A DNA stretch of 64,000 nucleotides from Dimorphilus gyrociliatus (lineage: Eukaryota > Annelida > Polychaeta > Dinophilidae), in assembly GCA_904063045.1 (NCBI GenBank), contig CAJFCJ010000014.1, positions 1,299,643 to 1,363,642 of the forward strand, given 5' to 3'. Shown here one piece after another: positions 1-11,800 of this stretch (position 1 is the stretch's first letter; the number at the start of each line of letters is the position of its first letter). Below the pieces are notes generated by a model. The model had not been told where the DNA came from. It did not search any database and saw nothing but the letters and a program-made list of their open reading frames with translations. The position numbers and the translations under genes were made by a program.

Positions 1-352
1 TTGTGACAAGAGGGCATTATTTTTTTAAATGTTTTGCATGACTAGAAAAAAGAGGATAAAGCAGCACTGTTCTGCGCCCGAGAAATTACAAATTATCAAC
101 AAAAATTTAAAAATTAATTAATAAAAACATACATAGTCTATAGAAAAGATCGTAATAAACGAATTTTTGATGGCATTATATATCGATAACCATTTTCTTA
201 TGTACATCCAAATTTCCAACAACCTATTTATGGAATAAAAACATTGAATTTTTAGTAAAACGTAAAGTATTAATTCCAACTAGTTTAAACTAAAAAGCGG
301 TAAAAAAAACCGAAACATTAGTTAAATCGAAATTAAAAGAGTTTCAACTTAC

Positions 353-1595
353 TCCACAAAATTCTTCGAACGAAATTTTACCGTCTCCATCCGAGTCAGC
401 GTAAATAATAGTTTTGTCTACTATTTGCTGCAGTTGTGCATCTTTCAAATTCGAACCAACCATCATCTTAAGTACTTGAAATAATTCACCATTAGAGATA
501 TAGCCATCCTTATCCATATCATATATCTTAAAGGCAACTGTATAAACGGAAAGGGAGGGGAAAAAAGAATAGATTTTATTTCTTATCTGTTTAATGAACT
601 AAAAAAATATCTAAAAAAAATATCTAAAAATATACATATATACATATGTATAAAATATATATATATATATATATATAATTGCATAATATATGTTAATAGA
701 TAATAAATAAATAAAGTGCGTGTTAAACACTCACATCAGTCGACAAAATACTACTAATAAAATAAAAGTGCGTAATATAATCAGAATAGCTGGGAATTGT
801 AGGAAATCATTAAATGGGATTAAATTACTTTTTTTACGCTTTAAAGCAGCGTTAATAAAACTTTTGATAATTAAGAAAAAAAAATAAAGTGTATAATGTA
901 AAAACGTATAAAGCTACATGCTAATTTTTTGTTTGTTTTTCTAATATTGAATAACTAAAATCATTGATAAAAGCTATATATGAAAAAATAGATTTATCAT
1001 GCGGGTTATACCACCGCCACAAAAGAACCATAGATAGGCAGTCAGATTTTACTTCTGAAAAAAGATACCATACATTTCGACAAGTTTTACATAGGTAGTA
1101 ATGATTATTACGGATTATACTAATGCCGCTTAAAAGAAAGTTTTTGTTATATTTAATCTCTGCTAATACTAACATCTTAATTTGGATTCCTTGTCACCTT
1201 TAACCGAGAACTGTGACATTCCTTCTATGAATTCTGCAGATTTATATATTCATGCATTAGTATATACTTTTGAATGTTGTCAATAGTCAACTACCTTTAA
1301 AATCAACTTCACCATTGCCATCTGTATCGAAGATATCAATCACTCGCTGAACTAGCGGATTTTGCTGAAGCTCTGGTAATGACATAAACTCTTCTACACT
1401 CAAAGATCCAGAATTATCCAAATCTAACTTCTTAAATCGTTTTCCTAATCGTTTTATTTCATCTGGATCAACTGTAACGAAAAAATAAATGACTCAACCT
1501 TTTTCAATATTTTACCAGTTGCTTCGGGGAGGGCGTGACTTACATACAACGCCTCCTAAAGTTACTTGACTGTTAGCGTTTACTGTAGGCTCCAT
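353..1595 (-). CDS. CNB (PPP3R): Calcineurin B regulatory subunit (3' end missing)
   Basis: This is the Ca2+-binding regulatory subunit of the phosphatase calcineurin. Four coding exons join in phase: 1595-1544, 1471-1295, 1233-1174 and 537-353, giving 158 residues. They carry EF-hand loops such as [37 protein letters not shown] and [13 protein letters not shown], with the family block [10 protein letters not shown] before the first. The order and spacing of four EF-hands and near identity to animal calcineurin B make the call secure. The usual ending (GGLDIHKKM-like) is absent, and the last exon ends at a clean GTAAGT donor, so the final dozen or so residues should lie before base 1. The N-terminus begins [10 protein letters not shown] and lacks the MGNE myristoylation start of vertebrate CNB, so either this isoform is not myristoylated or another first exon exists. 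Confidence 0.93.
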
Positions 1596-2787
1596 TGTGC
1601 TACTAAATGCCCGAGCGTTGCGCCTCTACTTATTTTTACCAGCGTTTAAATCGCCATTCGTAACTAAGGTATGCAAAATTAAGAGCAGGGGGCGCACCGT
1701 GTTCGAAATAAAGCTATTCAATCCAACTCTTATATTTCACGGTTAATCAATATTTATCCTTTGTATACAAATTATGCTATGCCAACATACGAAAATAAGA
1801 CCTTAAAGAGGTTGACGAAACGCTACTCATTTTTAAGTGCACAATCTTTAGACGCTCAAGAATCTGACAATAAATCAAGTTCAATACTTACACGTTGAGC
1901 AAAGTTCCAACGGTAATGAAATGTCGTTTCCCTGAAAATCGATGGTATAAGCATTTATAAAAACGATTGACAAATTTATATATTATTGTTATATCGTACA
2001 TGTATATTATGCATTTATGTATATGTATATAGATAGTTGTAGATACATAGTATACACGCATATAAGCACGCAATCTTTTTATATATTATCAAATAACTCA
2101 CAGGACATTGACTTCAAGAAATTCAATGTATTTAGCAAAAAACTATAATACTAAATAAATTGCCAATGCTACTTTGTAATATCAATTATAAAATACTCTA
2201 ATATATATATATATATATATGTATATAGTAGATCCTTCATTTGCATGTATACTAAATTTTTCCCATTCCTTAGATGTTTGTATCATTATTATAAAAATCT
2301 ATTTCTATTGCATTAATTCTAATTTATTGCCTATACGAATTATTATTATACAGTAAATGTTATTAAAGAACGGTTAGGAATTTCCAAATGATTCCTAATA
2401 AATGTACGCAAAACACCCAAACAATGTATAATGAATACATCATGAAAGATGAAGATGTCATTCTACAAAATATTGATATTATTTTCTAATTGGATCGTTG
2501 ATTTAACCATAATAACTAACCATTTCAAACTTTATACTATATTTCATTGCACAATTCTCTTAGATATTGAAAATACTAACCATCGTGCTGTTATTTTTAA
2601 AAAAAAAATTTTGCAAACAGACCAAATCTAGCGGAAATCCGGGAGCTTGACGGGGTCGGAAATTTTTTCGTAGCATTCATTTATTAAAAATATTTCATTT
2701 TATTTGCAAAAATAATATTCATTTTTATTTAATTAGAAAAATATAACAGTTATTTTTTTAATTTTCCGAAAAATAGTCGGTCCTTCC
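1596..2787. other. Divergent spacer, calcineurin B / eEF1-gamma
   Basis: About 1.2 kb of AT-rich DNA between two genes that point away from each other. It has a short TA microsatellite near 2202-2220 but no open frame with recognisable similarity. It should hold the calcineurin B promoter (left) and the eEF1-gamma promoter (right). Confidence 0.6.
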
Positions 2788-2827
2788 TATATAAATACCG
2801 GAAAGAGAAATACGAACTTCCTTTTTG
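2788..2827 (+). promoter_or_regulatory. TATA box and 5'-TOP-like start of eEF1-gamma
   Basis: A TATATAAATA sequence at 2788-2797 is followed about 28 bases later by CTTCCTTTTTG at 2817-2827, a C plus pyrimidine tract ten bases upstream of the ATG. A C-initiated oligopyrimidine start is the hallmark of TOP mRNAs, which encode translation factors and are controlled by TOR. The motif is visible; the exact start site and TOR control are inferred. Confidence 0.55.
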
Positions 2828-2836
2828 CCGGCGACA

Positions 2837-4739
2837 ATGTCTTGTGGTGTAAGTGTGCAGTTTATAACCTAAATCTTTATTTATCTCTCTTATTTTACTA
2901 CGTATATATATTTTTCTTTCCTTATATTACTATTTTAATTACAATCATTATTATTATCTATTTTCAGACGCTTTACACGTATCCAGAGAACTTCAGAGCT
3001 TTTAAGGCTCTTATTGCTGCTGAATATAGCGGATCTAAGATCACGCTTAAATCTGACTTCGTTTTCGGTGAAACAAATAAATCCGAAGCTTTCCTTAAGA
3101 AATTTCCTCTTGGAAAGGTACGATGTCAATTTCACGATATTTTTTAGACGTTTCATCATCATTACCATTCTTCCGTCATGAGTGACGAAAACTGAAATTC
3201 TGTTGTGCAATACAATTTATCTTAAACTAGGTTCCAGCTTTTGAAGGAAACGATGGAACGCTTTTGTTTGAGAGCAACGCCATAGCCTATTACGTAGCTA
3301 ACGAGCTTCTACGTGGCGCCAACGCTGCTGATGCCGCTAAAGTTCTACAATGGGTTAATTTCGCAGATAGCGAAATTCTTCCAGCAGCTTGTGACTGGAC
3401 TTTCCCATGCCTTGGGATAAAACAGTTCAACAAAACTGCAACCGATAGCGCTAAGCAAGTCATTAAAGCCGCTTTGTCGACTTTGAACTCTTACCTAGCC
3501 ACAAGAACATATTTGGTTGGAGAAAGAGTCACCTTAGCCGACATTAGCGTCGTCTGCAGCATGCTCCTTCTATACAAACTTGTAAGTATAAGTAACAAAT
3601 GCCCCTGGCTCTTGGAAGTTGATGAACTAGCCCTACACGTTCATTAGCATTTCATGCCAGGAATATTACAATTGCTAGTTTGGTCTACTGTTTAAACAAA
3701 ATTGTTTATTACGGTTAAGAAAACGTAATTACACTTCAGGTCTTGGACCCAGAATTCCGTCAACCATACCCCCATGTCAATAGATGGTTCACCACCTGCA
3801 TTAATCAACCAAGCTTTAAGAAAGTTTTGGGAAGCGTTGAATTGTGCACTAAGATGGCTCAATTTGATGCCAAAAAGTGGGCAGAATTCTCTGGCCAAGG
3901 ACAAAAGAAAGATAAACCGAAGAAGGAACAGGTACGACACACGTATATTTCGTAAAAATCATCGAACCTTATTAGAGTCACTGATATTGTGCAACTTTAA
4001 CAATATCGGTGCTAGAGGATTCGTAAATTAGTGTTCAGAATGCGCCAACTTGTATTTAATTACATTTTCGGTCACCTCAGCAATGCACAAATAAAATGTT
4101 AAATCATTTCAGAAACAAGAACCCAAGGCTGCTAAGCCCAAGGAAGCAGCAGCACCGGCAGCTGAACCAGAACCAGAGAAGAAGCCAGTCAACAAGGATC
4201 CCTTCTCAGTTTGTCCACCAACTAACTTCAACTTCGATGCTTTCAAGAAAGTCTACTCTAATGAAGACACCATCACAAAAGCCGTTCCCTACTTTTGGGA
4301 ACACTTTGAACCTGAAAATATGTCCATCTGGTATTGTGAATACAAATACCCTGAAGATCTAACAGCAGTCTTTATGAGCTGCAATCTCATCAGTGGTATG
4401 TTTCAACGTTTAGAGAAATTAAGAAAAGCAGCCTTTGGAACTGTACTCCTATTTGGAGAGGCTAACAATTCAACGATTTCTGGTATCTGGTTTTGGAGAG
4501 GACAGGACCTAGCCTTCCCAGTAAGTTTACCTACTATTCAAAATGTTTTTTCAAATTACACGATTTAAATGTCATTTTTTTAACAGCTCTGTCCTGATTG
4601 GACGACTGATTATGAAACATACGATTGGAAAAAATTAGACCCATCTTCCGAAGAAACTAAGAAGATGGTTCAAGAATATTTTGCTTGGGAGGGTGATTTT
4701 GGTGGTAAAAAATTCAACCAAGGAAGAGTCTATAAGTAA
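2837..4739 (+). CDS. EEF1G: Translation elongation factor 1-gamma
   Basis: This subunit of the eEF1B complex helps recharge eEF1A with GTP and anchors the complex. Six exons (2837-2848, 2968-3117, 3231-3581, 3740-3931, 4113-4520, 4587-4739) join in phase to give 421 residues, normal for the family. Residues about 1-210 form the GST-like domain, beginning [19 protein letters not shown] and including the family block FPLGKVPAFEG. A Lys/Glu/Ala/Pro-rich linker follows ([20 protein letters not shown]). The C-terminal EF1G domain runs from [20 protein letters not shown] to the end [11 protein letters not shown]. The start is chosen because the tiny first exon MSCG splices exactly onto TLYTYPENF, as in other animals. 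An AATAAA lies at 4765. Confidence 0.97.
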
Positions 4740-4878
4740 AAAACTAGGACGGTAAATGTTACTCGAATAAAAAATTATAAATTTAAGTCTGGTACGACTA
4801 TTTTCAATAAACCATTCAATGAAGATACTTAACTCATATCTTTGACTAGAGTATTATTTATTCAAGACAAATAATTTG

Positions 4879-7800
4879 TTATAATTTAATAGAAACTTTG
4901 TAGGCAAATATATCCATAGGATTCATGTTTTTTAAGTCAGCGGACTTCGGCGGAATTGCTCTGTAGTCTCTAATCATGGTTAGAGATGTGCTGGTCACTT
5001 TTATGATACCCTTAAACATTTTATATAAGTTAAAAGAGTTTTCTAAAACACAGTTTTTAGGAATTGAGCTTGATTCGCAGTCGTAGGGCACTTTTTGTAA
5101 AATCATTAGGCAAGTATTTGCGCTCTCTTTCCGCAAAGTAAGCAAATGTACATCGCAAGGAAGAGTCGCTTTAAGTAAGGAAGATGTAACTCTTGAATTT
5201 TCGGTAAAAGCAAATATTAAAGGTGGATTGTTTAAAAACAATGAAAGGTGTCTCAATAAGAGACTTGGCTGCGAGAGGGTTGGCTCAGCAGGTGCTTTGG
5301 TTTTTTCAAAAAAAATTGTAACATAAGTATTAGAGGGTCTCATATCCTCTACTCCTCCTCCTAAACCTTTGCCATCATCTTCTGTTGGAGATCTATCGAG
5401 CAAAATGTCAATCTGACCATTCTTAAGGGATGAAACTGCATGAGACTGTCCAAGGAGAACATTGAATCTCTTTCCCTCTGCGCTTTCTACAAAAGCAAAT
5501 TGGGTTGCAGGGAAGAAATTAGCTTGTAGGGGCAGTTGCGATATATTCATTCTTGGAACTGTATTGAATCCATTTAAGTCAGTAAAAAAATGACTTTTGT
5601 CATTGACAGGTTTAATGCTTGTTTCAAATCGAACGATAACTTCCCTATCACGCCTTTCAGTCAAGTCTATTTCATTATACAAGTGTATAGCTTTAGCTAT
5701 GTCAGATTGGATGTTAATTACACGGGACGAGAGAACTATTACGTCCTGGGAATGAATAACTTCAGATGTGACGGGTCCTCGAATGACGCTTATTATAGGA
5801 GTGGAAGATAGCCCATTTCCTGTTGCAGGTCCTTCAGCACCAAATAAATAAGCCCCACTCCCAGACGAAGTATAAGCTAAAACTTTAGTGTTCACTGGAT
5901 CGTCATTTATACTATTTAGGAGGCCGGATTCTGTAGAAAACTGTGCAGTTAAACTACTTCCCTTCAAAACTAAGGGTTCATTTTTTTCTAATTTATCTAA
6001 TTTGAAGGGTCCTTTGGGAATATTTGTTGAAAGGCTTGTTTCAATTGCTGATATACTAACTTTATTATCATTTATCAAAGAGAATGTACTAGTAGCTAAC
6101 GGCTTTAAAACAACCAAGCAAACAAGCTTAAATTCACTTGTACTAATTTGTTTTCCTCTCTTTCGCCATTTAGGATTTACCTGACATTTGACAACATCGT
6201 CTCCAATTAGATTAGAATGAATTTGTTTAAGATTAATTTCAATTATAGCATGTCGTTTATGCTCAATAGGGTTAAAGACAGCAACACTATAAGTAATTGG
6301 AAGGTCCATTGGCTGTTTGGAATGAGCCGCTTTTATTGAAGGATCAGGAAGTAAAGTAAATGAAGATTTTGAAGCTAATTGAGTTTGCATACAAATTTCA
6401 GCAACTTTTCTTAAAGCATTTAATCCACCTATCATACGGTGTCTATAGTCTTCTACTACATAACTTCTTGATGTACCTGTTATTGCATCATGATGCATAA
6501 ACAGACCCAAAGCTCTTCTACCCTTATTCATAAGAGATTGGGCCTTTGTAAAATTATGGTTTGTTAGTGCATAGAGAATCTCAGTGGCTCTTAAACGGTA
6601 CTCTAATACCTTACCCAGCCTTTTTAGCGCTGGTCTAGTAGTAAAGTAACCTGTCCAATAATTAAGAGGTTTATCTGCATAAGGGAAAAAATCACCGGAT
6701 AGTTTTTTTGCAGAATCTTTCATAAATTTCTTTTTTAATGATACATAATCTGCAACTGTACCAAATTTGGCTTTTACTTTCCAATCCTTTTTGGAATTGA
6801 TATATTCAAATAACATCATATAATTATTATATTGTTGCGGCCACTCCAACGGCCTGTCATATCGAAAATCGTCACCCAAAGGAACGATTACAACTGCTGG
6901 ATCAGTGCCAGCTGCGGCAATAACCGCTTTTTGTGACCATTGATCAACCAGCTTAGTAGCAAGTGACACTATATTTTTATCCGTTACTGGTTCAGCTCTA
7001 GATTCACTTATTTCACCTTGAATTTGACGAAAATCAAAATAAAGGCATGTATCTGTTGAAGGTCCACATGTATGTTTGATATTATACAACGTATACGGCA
7101 TCATATGTGTTGGCATGTCATATTTCCCAGTAGAGTCCCAAGCCTGATGCCAATCAAAATGCAAAGCTCCTTTATCTTCGATTGCGCGTTTGACGCCAGA
7201 GTGAACTCGTAGAATGACCATATGCTCGTATCCAGCAAGTTTATAGATATATGGATGGGTGTCTGAATATCCAAATGGATCAAGAGCCCAACTATTTTTA
7301 GGCGTATATTTTAGATATTTTCTCAGCCAGGAATGACCCTCAACCATTTGATTTATAAGACCATAAAGAGAGGGAGTAGCCTGATCAGGAACAACCCAAC
7401 CTCCTTCAACAATTTCTAAACGTCCCGATTCCAAATGTTTTTGTATTTTCGCTAGATTTTTTGGTTCAGTTCTTCCTGACCATGCATTTAAAAATGAAGT
7501 TTCAGCCCAAACAAATGTCATATTTGGTAATCTTTCCAGTTCTATAGCAACATTTTGTAAAGTCTGATAAGTTTGATCTAGGACATATTCGTCAAATGTC
7601 TTTAGCCATCCAGGATCAGAATGAGAATGAGGTATAACTACTACATGTAATTCCCTTGCGCCTAATGTATATGTCTGAGAAGGTTCGTTTACAGTTAATC
7701 TTTGAGATTGCAGTTTTGCAACCGTCTGCCAAATATCTCTAACATTAATATCACTTTTAGTATGACCAAGTTTTTTGCAAACGAGATCTTTCTTTTGTAA

Positions 7801-7977
7801 TTTTGCAGTTGTAATCAACTTGGAGAGTGTAACTTTATTTATTTTTTCACTATTAACATTCTGAATATGAATTGGAGATCTATTCAAAATCCTTTCCTTC
7901 TTATTAAAAAGAGTATACAATAAAAATCCAATTAAAACAAGGCAGCAAACCACTATAAATCTCCTAGCACATTTCAT
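4879..7977 (-). CDS. MAN2A: Golgi alpha-mannosidase II (GH38)
   Basis: This Golgi glycoside hydrolase removes mannoses from GlcNAcMan5GlcNAc2 during complex N-glycan maturation. The protein is a type II membrane protein: a short cytosolic tail MKCARRF, one hydrophobic segment (IVVCCLVLIGFLLYTLF), a stem, then the GH38 domain. Zn-binding and catalytic motifs are present: HSHSDPGW, ALDPFGYSDTHPY with the predicted nucleophile Asp, and FMHHDAITGTS. The frame is open upstream to a Met at 8091, but the Met at 7977 gives the standard short tail and lies just after a possible acceptor (CTGCAG), so it is preferred. From there it is 1032 residues, slightly shorter than fly or human enzymes. The coding region has no intron, unlike most neighbours. 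Separating MAN2A1-like from MAN2A2-like is not possible here. Confidence 0.95.
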   Translation of the reverse strand: MKCARRFIVVCCLVLIGFLLYTLFNKKERILNRSPIHIQNVNSEKINKVTLSKLITTAKLQKKDLVCKKLGHTKSDINVRDIWQTVAKLQSQRLTVNEPSQTYTLGARELHVVVIPHSHSDPGWLKTFDEYVLDQTYQTLQNVAIELERLPNMTFVWAETSFLNAWSGRTEPKNLAKIQKHLESGRLEIVEGGWVVPDQATPSLYGLINQMVEGHSWLRKYLKYTPKNSWALDPFGYSDTHPYIYKLAGYEHMVILRVHSGVKRAIEDKGALHFDWHQAWDSTGKYDMPTHMMPYTLYNIKHTCGPSTDTCLYFDFRQIQGEISESRAEPVTDKNIVSLATKLVDQWSQKAVIAAAGTDPAVVIVPLGDDFRYDRPLEWPQQYNNYMMLFEYINSKKDWKVKAKFGTVADYVSLKKKFMKDSAKKLSGDFFPYADKPLNYWTGYFTTRPALKRLGKVLEYRLRATEILYALTNHNFTKAQSLMNKGRRALGLFMHHDAITGTSRSYVVEDYRHRMIGGLNALRKVAEICMQTQLASKSSFTLLPDPSIKAAHSKQPMDLPITYSVAVFNPIEHKRHAIIEINLKQIHSNLIGDDVVKCQVNPKWRKRGKQISTSEFKLVCLVVLKPLATSTFSLINDNKVSISAIETSLSTNIPKGPFKLDKLEKNEPLVLKGSSLTAQFSTESGLLNSINDDPVNTKVLAYTSSGSGAYLFGAEGPATGNGLSSTPIISVIRGPVTSEVIHSQDVIVLSSRVINIQSDIAKAIHLYNEIDLTERRDREVIVRFETSIKPVNDKSHFFTDLNGFNTVPRMNISQLPLQANFFPATQFAFVESAEGKRFNVLLGQSHAVSSLKNGQIDILLDRSPTEDDGKGLGGGVEDMRPSNTYVTIFFEKTKAPAEPTLSQPSLLLRHLSLFLNNPPLIFAFTENSRVTSSLLKATLPCDVHLLTLRKESANTCLMILQKVPYDCESSSIPKNCVLENSFNLYKMFKGIIKVTSTSLTMIRDYRAIPPKSADLKNMNPMDIFAYKVSIKL

Positions 7978-8091
7978 TCCTGCAGCTGTAGCTCCTACAA
8001 ATGAAAAATAGGGCAATAAAATTAAACGATTTAGTCCATTTGCATTGTCACACGTGTCCCAATGGCCAATATTTTTACCAATTCTTAACAT

Positions 8092-8887
8092 GTACGCTTT
8101 TAAGACTAAACAACGTTACCTAAGCATTGATCGGACAAATATAATATTAAACTATTAGTTTACTTTCTATGTCTGTTTAAAAAAATAGTAGGCGTATTGG
8201 CAAAGATGCAATTGCAAAAACGTTATAATCTCAACAAATATGCAAATCGTATCATTTAATCGTAACAATTGAAATACTTACTCAAACTTTCTATAAAAAA
8301 GTAAGTGAATTAATTTAGAAAAATTTGTATTGCGATCAACTGCATTGTTGCTTTTGTTGTCAATGCTGTTCTGGAATCAAAATTAAGATGTGTAAAGATA
8401 GCTTTCAGCCTATTGTGCGCATGCGTACAATTGAGTTTTAAGAGAATGCGGATATGACCTAACACTATATTAAAATGGCCTCCAACAAAACAGCGTGACA
8501 TACCGGTGTCGTCTGCTAAGGGGTGGTCTATTTGTTAGATTTCAAAAGTTCAATGCTTAGCTGATAGATAAACTTGACCTCGAGTTTCTTCTAATTTAAT
8601 AGATAATGGCAAAGTTTAAATTAATATTTTTACTGATATTGTTATACAGATATCCATATATTAGTTTGACTATAGAGTTTATATTTTTATTGCATTCTTA
8701 AGTTTATTCTACTATGTAAATATATACATAGTATAATTTATATATATTAAATATTAACATTCAAACTAATATATTAATCCGTATAAACTGTAGTCATATA
8801 TTCAAACCTACTCTTATGAAAGAGAAAATCAATTTTTGTACATATATTTGAACAAATATATGCATACAATCGAAAAAGTAACACTTT
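8092..8887. other. Spacer, TOPBP1 3' side / mannosidase 5' side
   Basis: The two flanking genes run in the same direction (minus). About 800 AT-rich bases hold no supported gene. The part near 8330-8560 is less AT-rich and could contain the mannosidase promoter or a 5' untranslated exon. Confidence 0.5.
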
Positions 8888-11800
8888 TTATAATGAAATT
8901 TTATGAGAATCTGGATTGTAATTTCCCATCAAGTATGAAACGATATAGTCTGTTTTCAATATAGTTTCTGCTCGAATGGAGTTTAAGAGTTTCTTGTCAT
9001 TTTTTTTGGACCCATCAACGAAACAATGTGAAACTTTTTTCGCTGCTACTTTTGGATCTTTTAAGAAAGCTATAGTTGCGCCTCCAGATGCAAGAATCTT
9101 TCGAAATCCTTCAACTTTATCCCTGTTTGCCAAAATACCAACCGTCCAAGATTGAAAAGGTAGTGGTTCTCCCGCTTTGATTTTAATTCTCCAATGTCGA
9201 CTCCATTTTGCTAACTGTTCAGTTTGCGGGTTACCTGTTGATATGTCCGCCTTAAAACTATTCGCCCATTCGTAAGATTCTTCAGGAAGCCATTGATTAT
9301 GTTCGTAACTTGAGCTAATGTATTCGGGTTTCAATATCCATTTGCCAGCCGCAATCGCTGATAAGATTTTCTCATTTCGAATTAAAGTTTTACAGACCAT
9401 GTGTGTGCAGCTGTCATCATAGCCATTGCTCTTCAAAATTTCACAATTCTTGAAACTTATAATCATTTCGGTTGCGGCCAACCTATCATTATCGTTAAAA
9501 CCAGATAAAATAAAAACTTTCTTTTCGGCATGAACAAAATCTGATTGTTGAGATGGTTCGTCATGCCAACGAACATCTCCTCTCTGAGATTGGGATTCAG
9601 TTTGTTGAGTTTGAGTGAAAGAAGCAAGACCACAAAATGAACCTTTACTTGGAACGTCAAGATTCATTCGATTGTCATCTAATTCCATTAAAGCTTGAAT
9701 ATCTGATTCAATCTTTTCGTCCTCTGCAGAACTTTCTCTAATTAACTTTGGTAAAAAATTTTCTTCGTCGAGAAGTTTATTATTTTCAGCACAAGAATCC
9801 AACCAGTTTGCAGTTACAACTTTTCGACCTAAGCTGATTTCAGAATCTAATTCACTTTTCAAGATTTTATCACATACCAAGTGTGTAATTCTTTCGTCGT
9901 CAACATCCCAACGATATTCTGCGCCTAGTTTGTCAGCCAACTCGTTCAATCGAGTTTGCTTGTCTGCAAGTTTTGTCGATACACCTATAACAACACCATC
10001 TAGAGGAGAGATCTTTTTCCGTTTAATGGCGGGAGTCATTCCCCTAGGAGAGGCTTTCTCTTTTGAGTGTTTCAAAGCAGCCTCGATACCTTTCGAACAT
10101 TCCTCCATTAAATCTCCACTTTGCCTTGGCCGTTTTCTTTCGTTCGGAGTACTTTTCAACAGGCCTTCATCAATTGTTATCCTAGGTTTAAAAGATTTGT
10201 CAGGATTTAAAAATACAGAAGGTGAATCAATGTAATCGGGCTTAGTAGGCAAAGAAGGCTGAGGGGGAATGTCTTCGGTTTCATCAATATCTTCTTTCTC
10301 CTGTTCATCAGAAATTTCGCCATCGTCAAATGTCTCAATATCGTATTCTTCTTCAGATACTCGTTCCAAATTTACAAAGCAGGCTTTTAACCAAGAAATT
10401 TTAAGAGCATGACGTTTCCAACGTCGAGCTGCTTCAAATTTTGGGCCAGAAGCTTCAACTAATATTAAATGAGTTGTCGCCAATAACTCCTTTCGATTTT
10501 TTCGACATAGTTGTTCTTGAACACATGCTCCTAATGCTGTTGCTATTCTAATAAGAGATTGTCGCTCTTCTCCTTGGAAACCAGAGAAACAAAGTACACA
10601 TTTCTTTAGAGGTTCCCCATGAGCATATGGTAAAGGTTTGCAAATAAAAGAAGGCTTGACTAAAGAATTTCTTTCGAGGCATAATTTAATCCAAGTTTCT
10701 GTAACTACTTTTCCTGAAGAAACCTCATATGTTCCTTCATTTGGAACAATCAGGTAGTCAGGGTTTTCATCAACGACTTCACCTTTGTTTTCTTGAATTA
10801 CTGCAGAAAAAACTTCTCTATCATCAAGATTTTCATTAACTTTAAATTTTAAATTAGCAAATATTGTGTTATTTTGCTGGCTAACTTCAAAAGACTCGTC
10901 ATTCGTTGTTACTTGATCGGTTGTCTCTGAGGTTTGATTCGAATGTGAATTTTCCTCCTCAATAAAAGTCGTCTTTTCATTTCCTCGCATATTTTCCTTT
11001 TCTATATCGGCTGCTACTTTTTCCATTGTGCTATCTCCCATATACTGAGAATAAAGGTCTGCATTTTCGATATTTTCTCCATGTACCCCTGTAGTTTCAA
11101 GACACTGTGCAGCTTTAGGAGTTTCCGTCGTAGTCTTGGAATGGGTTTTATTGAGCGAATCATTTTTATTCGCAAAGGTATATTCAGATGTACGAAGCAT
11201 CTTTCTGTCTTTAGCACAATCAATTAACCACTGCTGTGATACAACAACGGCGTTTTTATTTTCATAATCCTTTGCGTCATTAGCACTTCCCACCACAACA
11301 TGGGTAACTGAATCAGAGTATATATTAACCCTTACAGCTCCACAAACGTTGATTAACTTTTTCAGATTAAGTAACGAATCTGCATTAAATCCGTGTAAGA
11401 GAATGACACAGCCATCCAAGTAATCTCCGGATTTAAAATTGGTTATATCCAGTATCGTGTCTTGTATAGATGACACATTTGAAACCATGCTAACTTCAGG
11501 GCCCGAAAAATTCGTAGTGGATGTATTAGGTGTTGAAGTTTTTCGTGCTGAGCTTGTATTCGATACAACTTTATATTGATTTTCATCTCTTGCTTGTTTT
11601 TTATCATAACAGTCATTCAACCAATCTAAATTAACAATTGGTATTTGCCAACGTACTGCGTATTCATATTTTTGACCTCCTGGTTGGTTAACAATTAAAT
11701 GTGTACATGAAGCTTGTTGCATTGATCCTGAAAAATTTCCTCCAAGCTCTTCCACTTTAGTTTTTACCATACTCCGAACACTTGATCCGTATCCAGAGAC

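Noticed and set aside
1-49. Possible last exon of calcineurin B on the minus strand after TTTTTTCTAG
   Set aside because: In the required phase it reads SCKTFKK, which does not match the conserved C-terminus of the family, so the real last exon is probably outside the window.
5590-6184. Plus-strand frames antisense to alpha-mannosidase II
   Set aside because: Shadow frames inside a well-supported gene.
9930-10235. Plus-strand frame antisense to TOPBP1
   Set aside because: Shadow of a strongly supported coding region, with no independent similarity.
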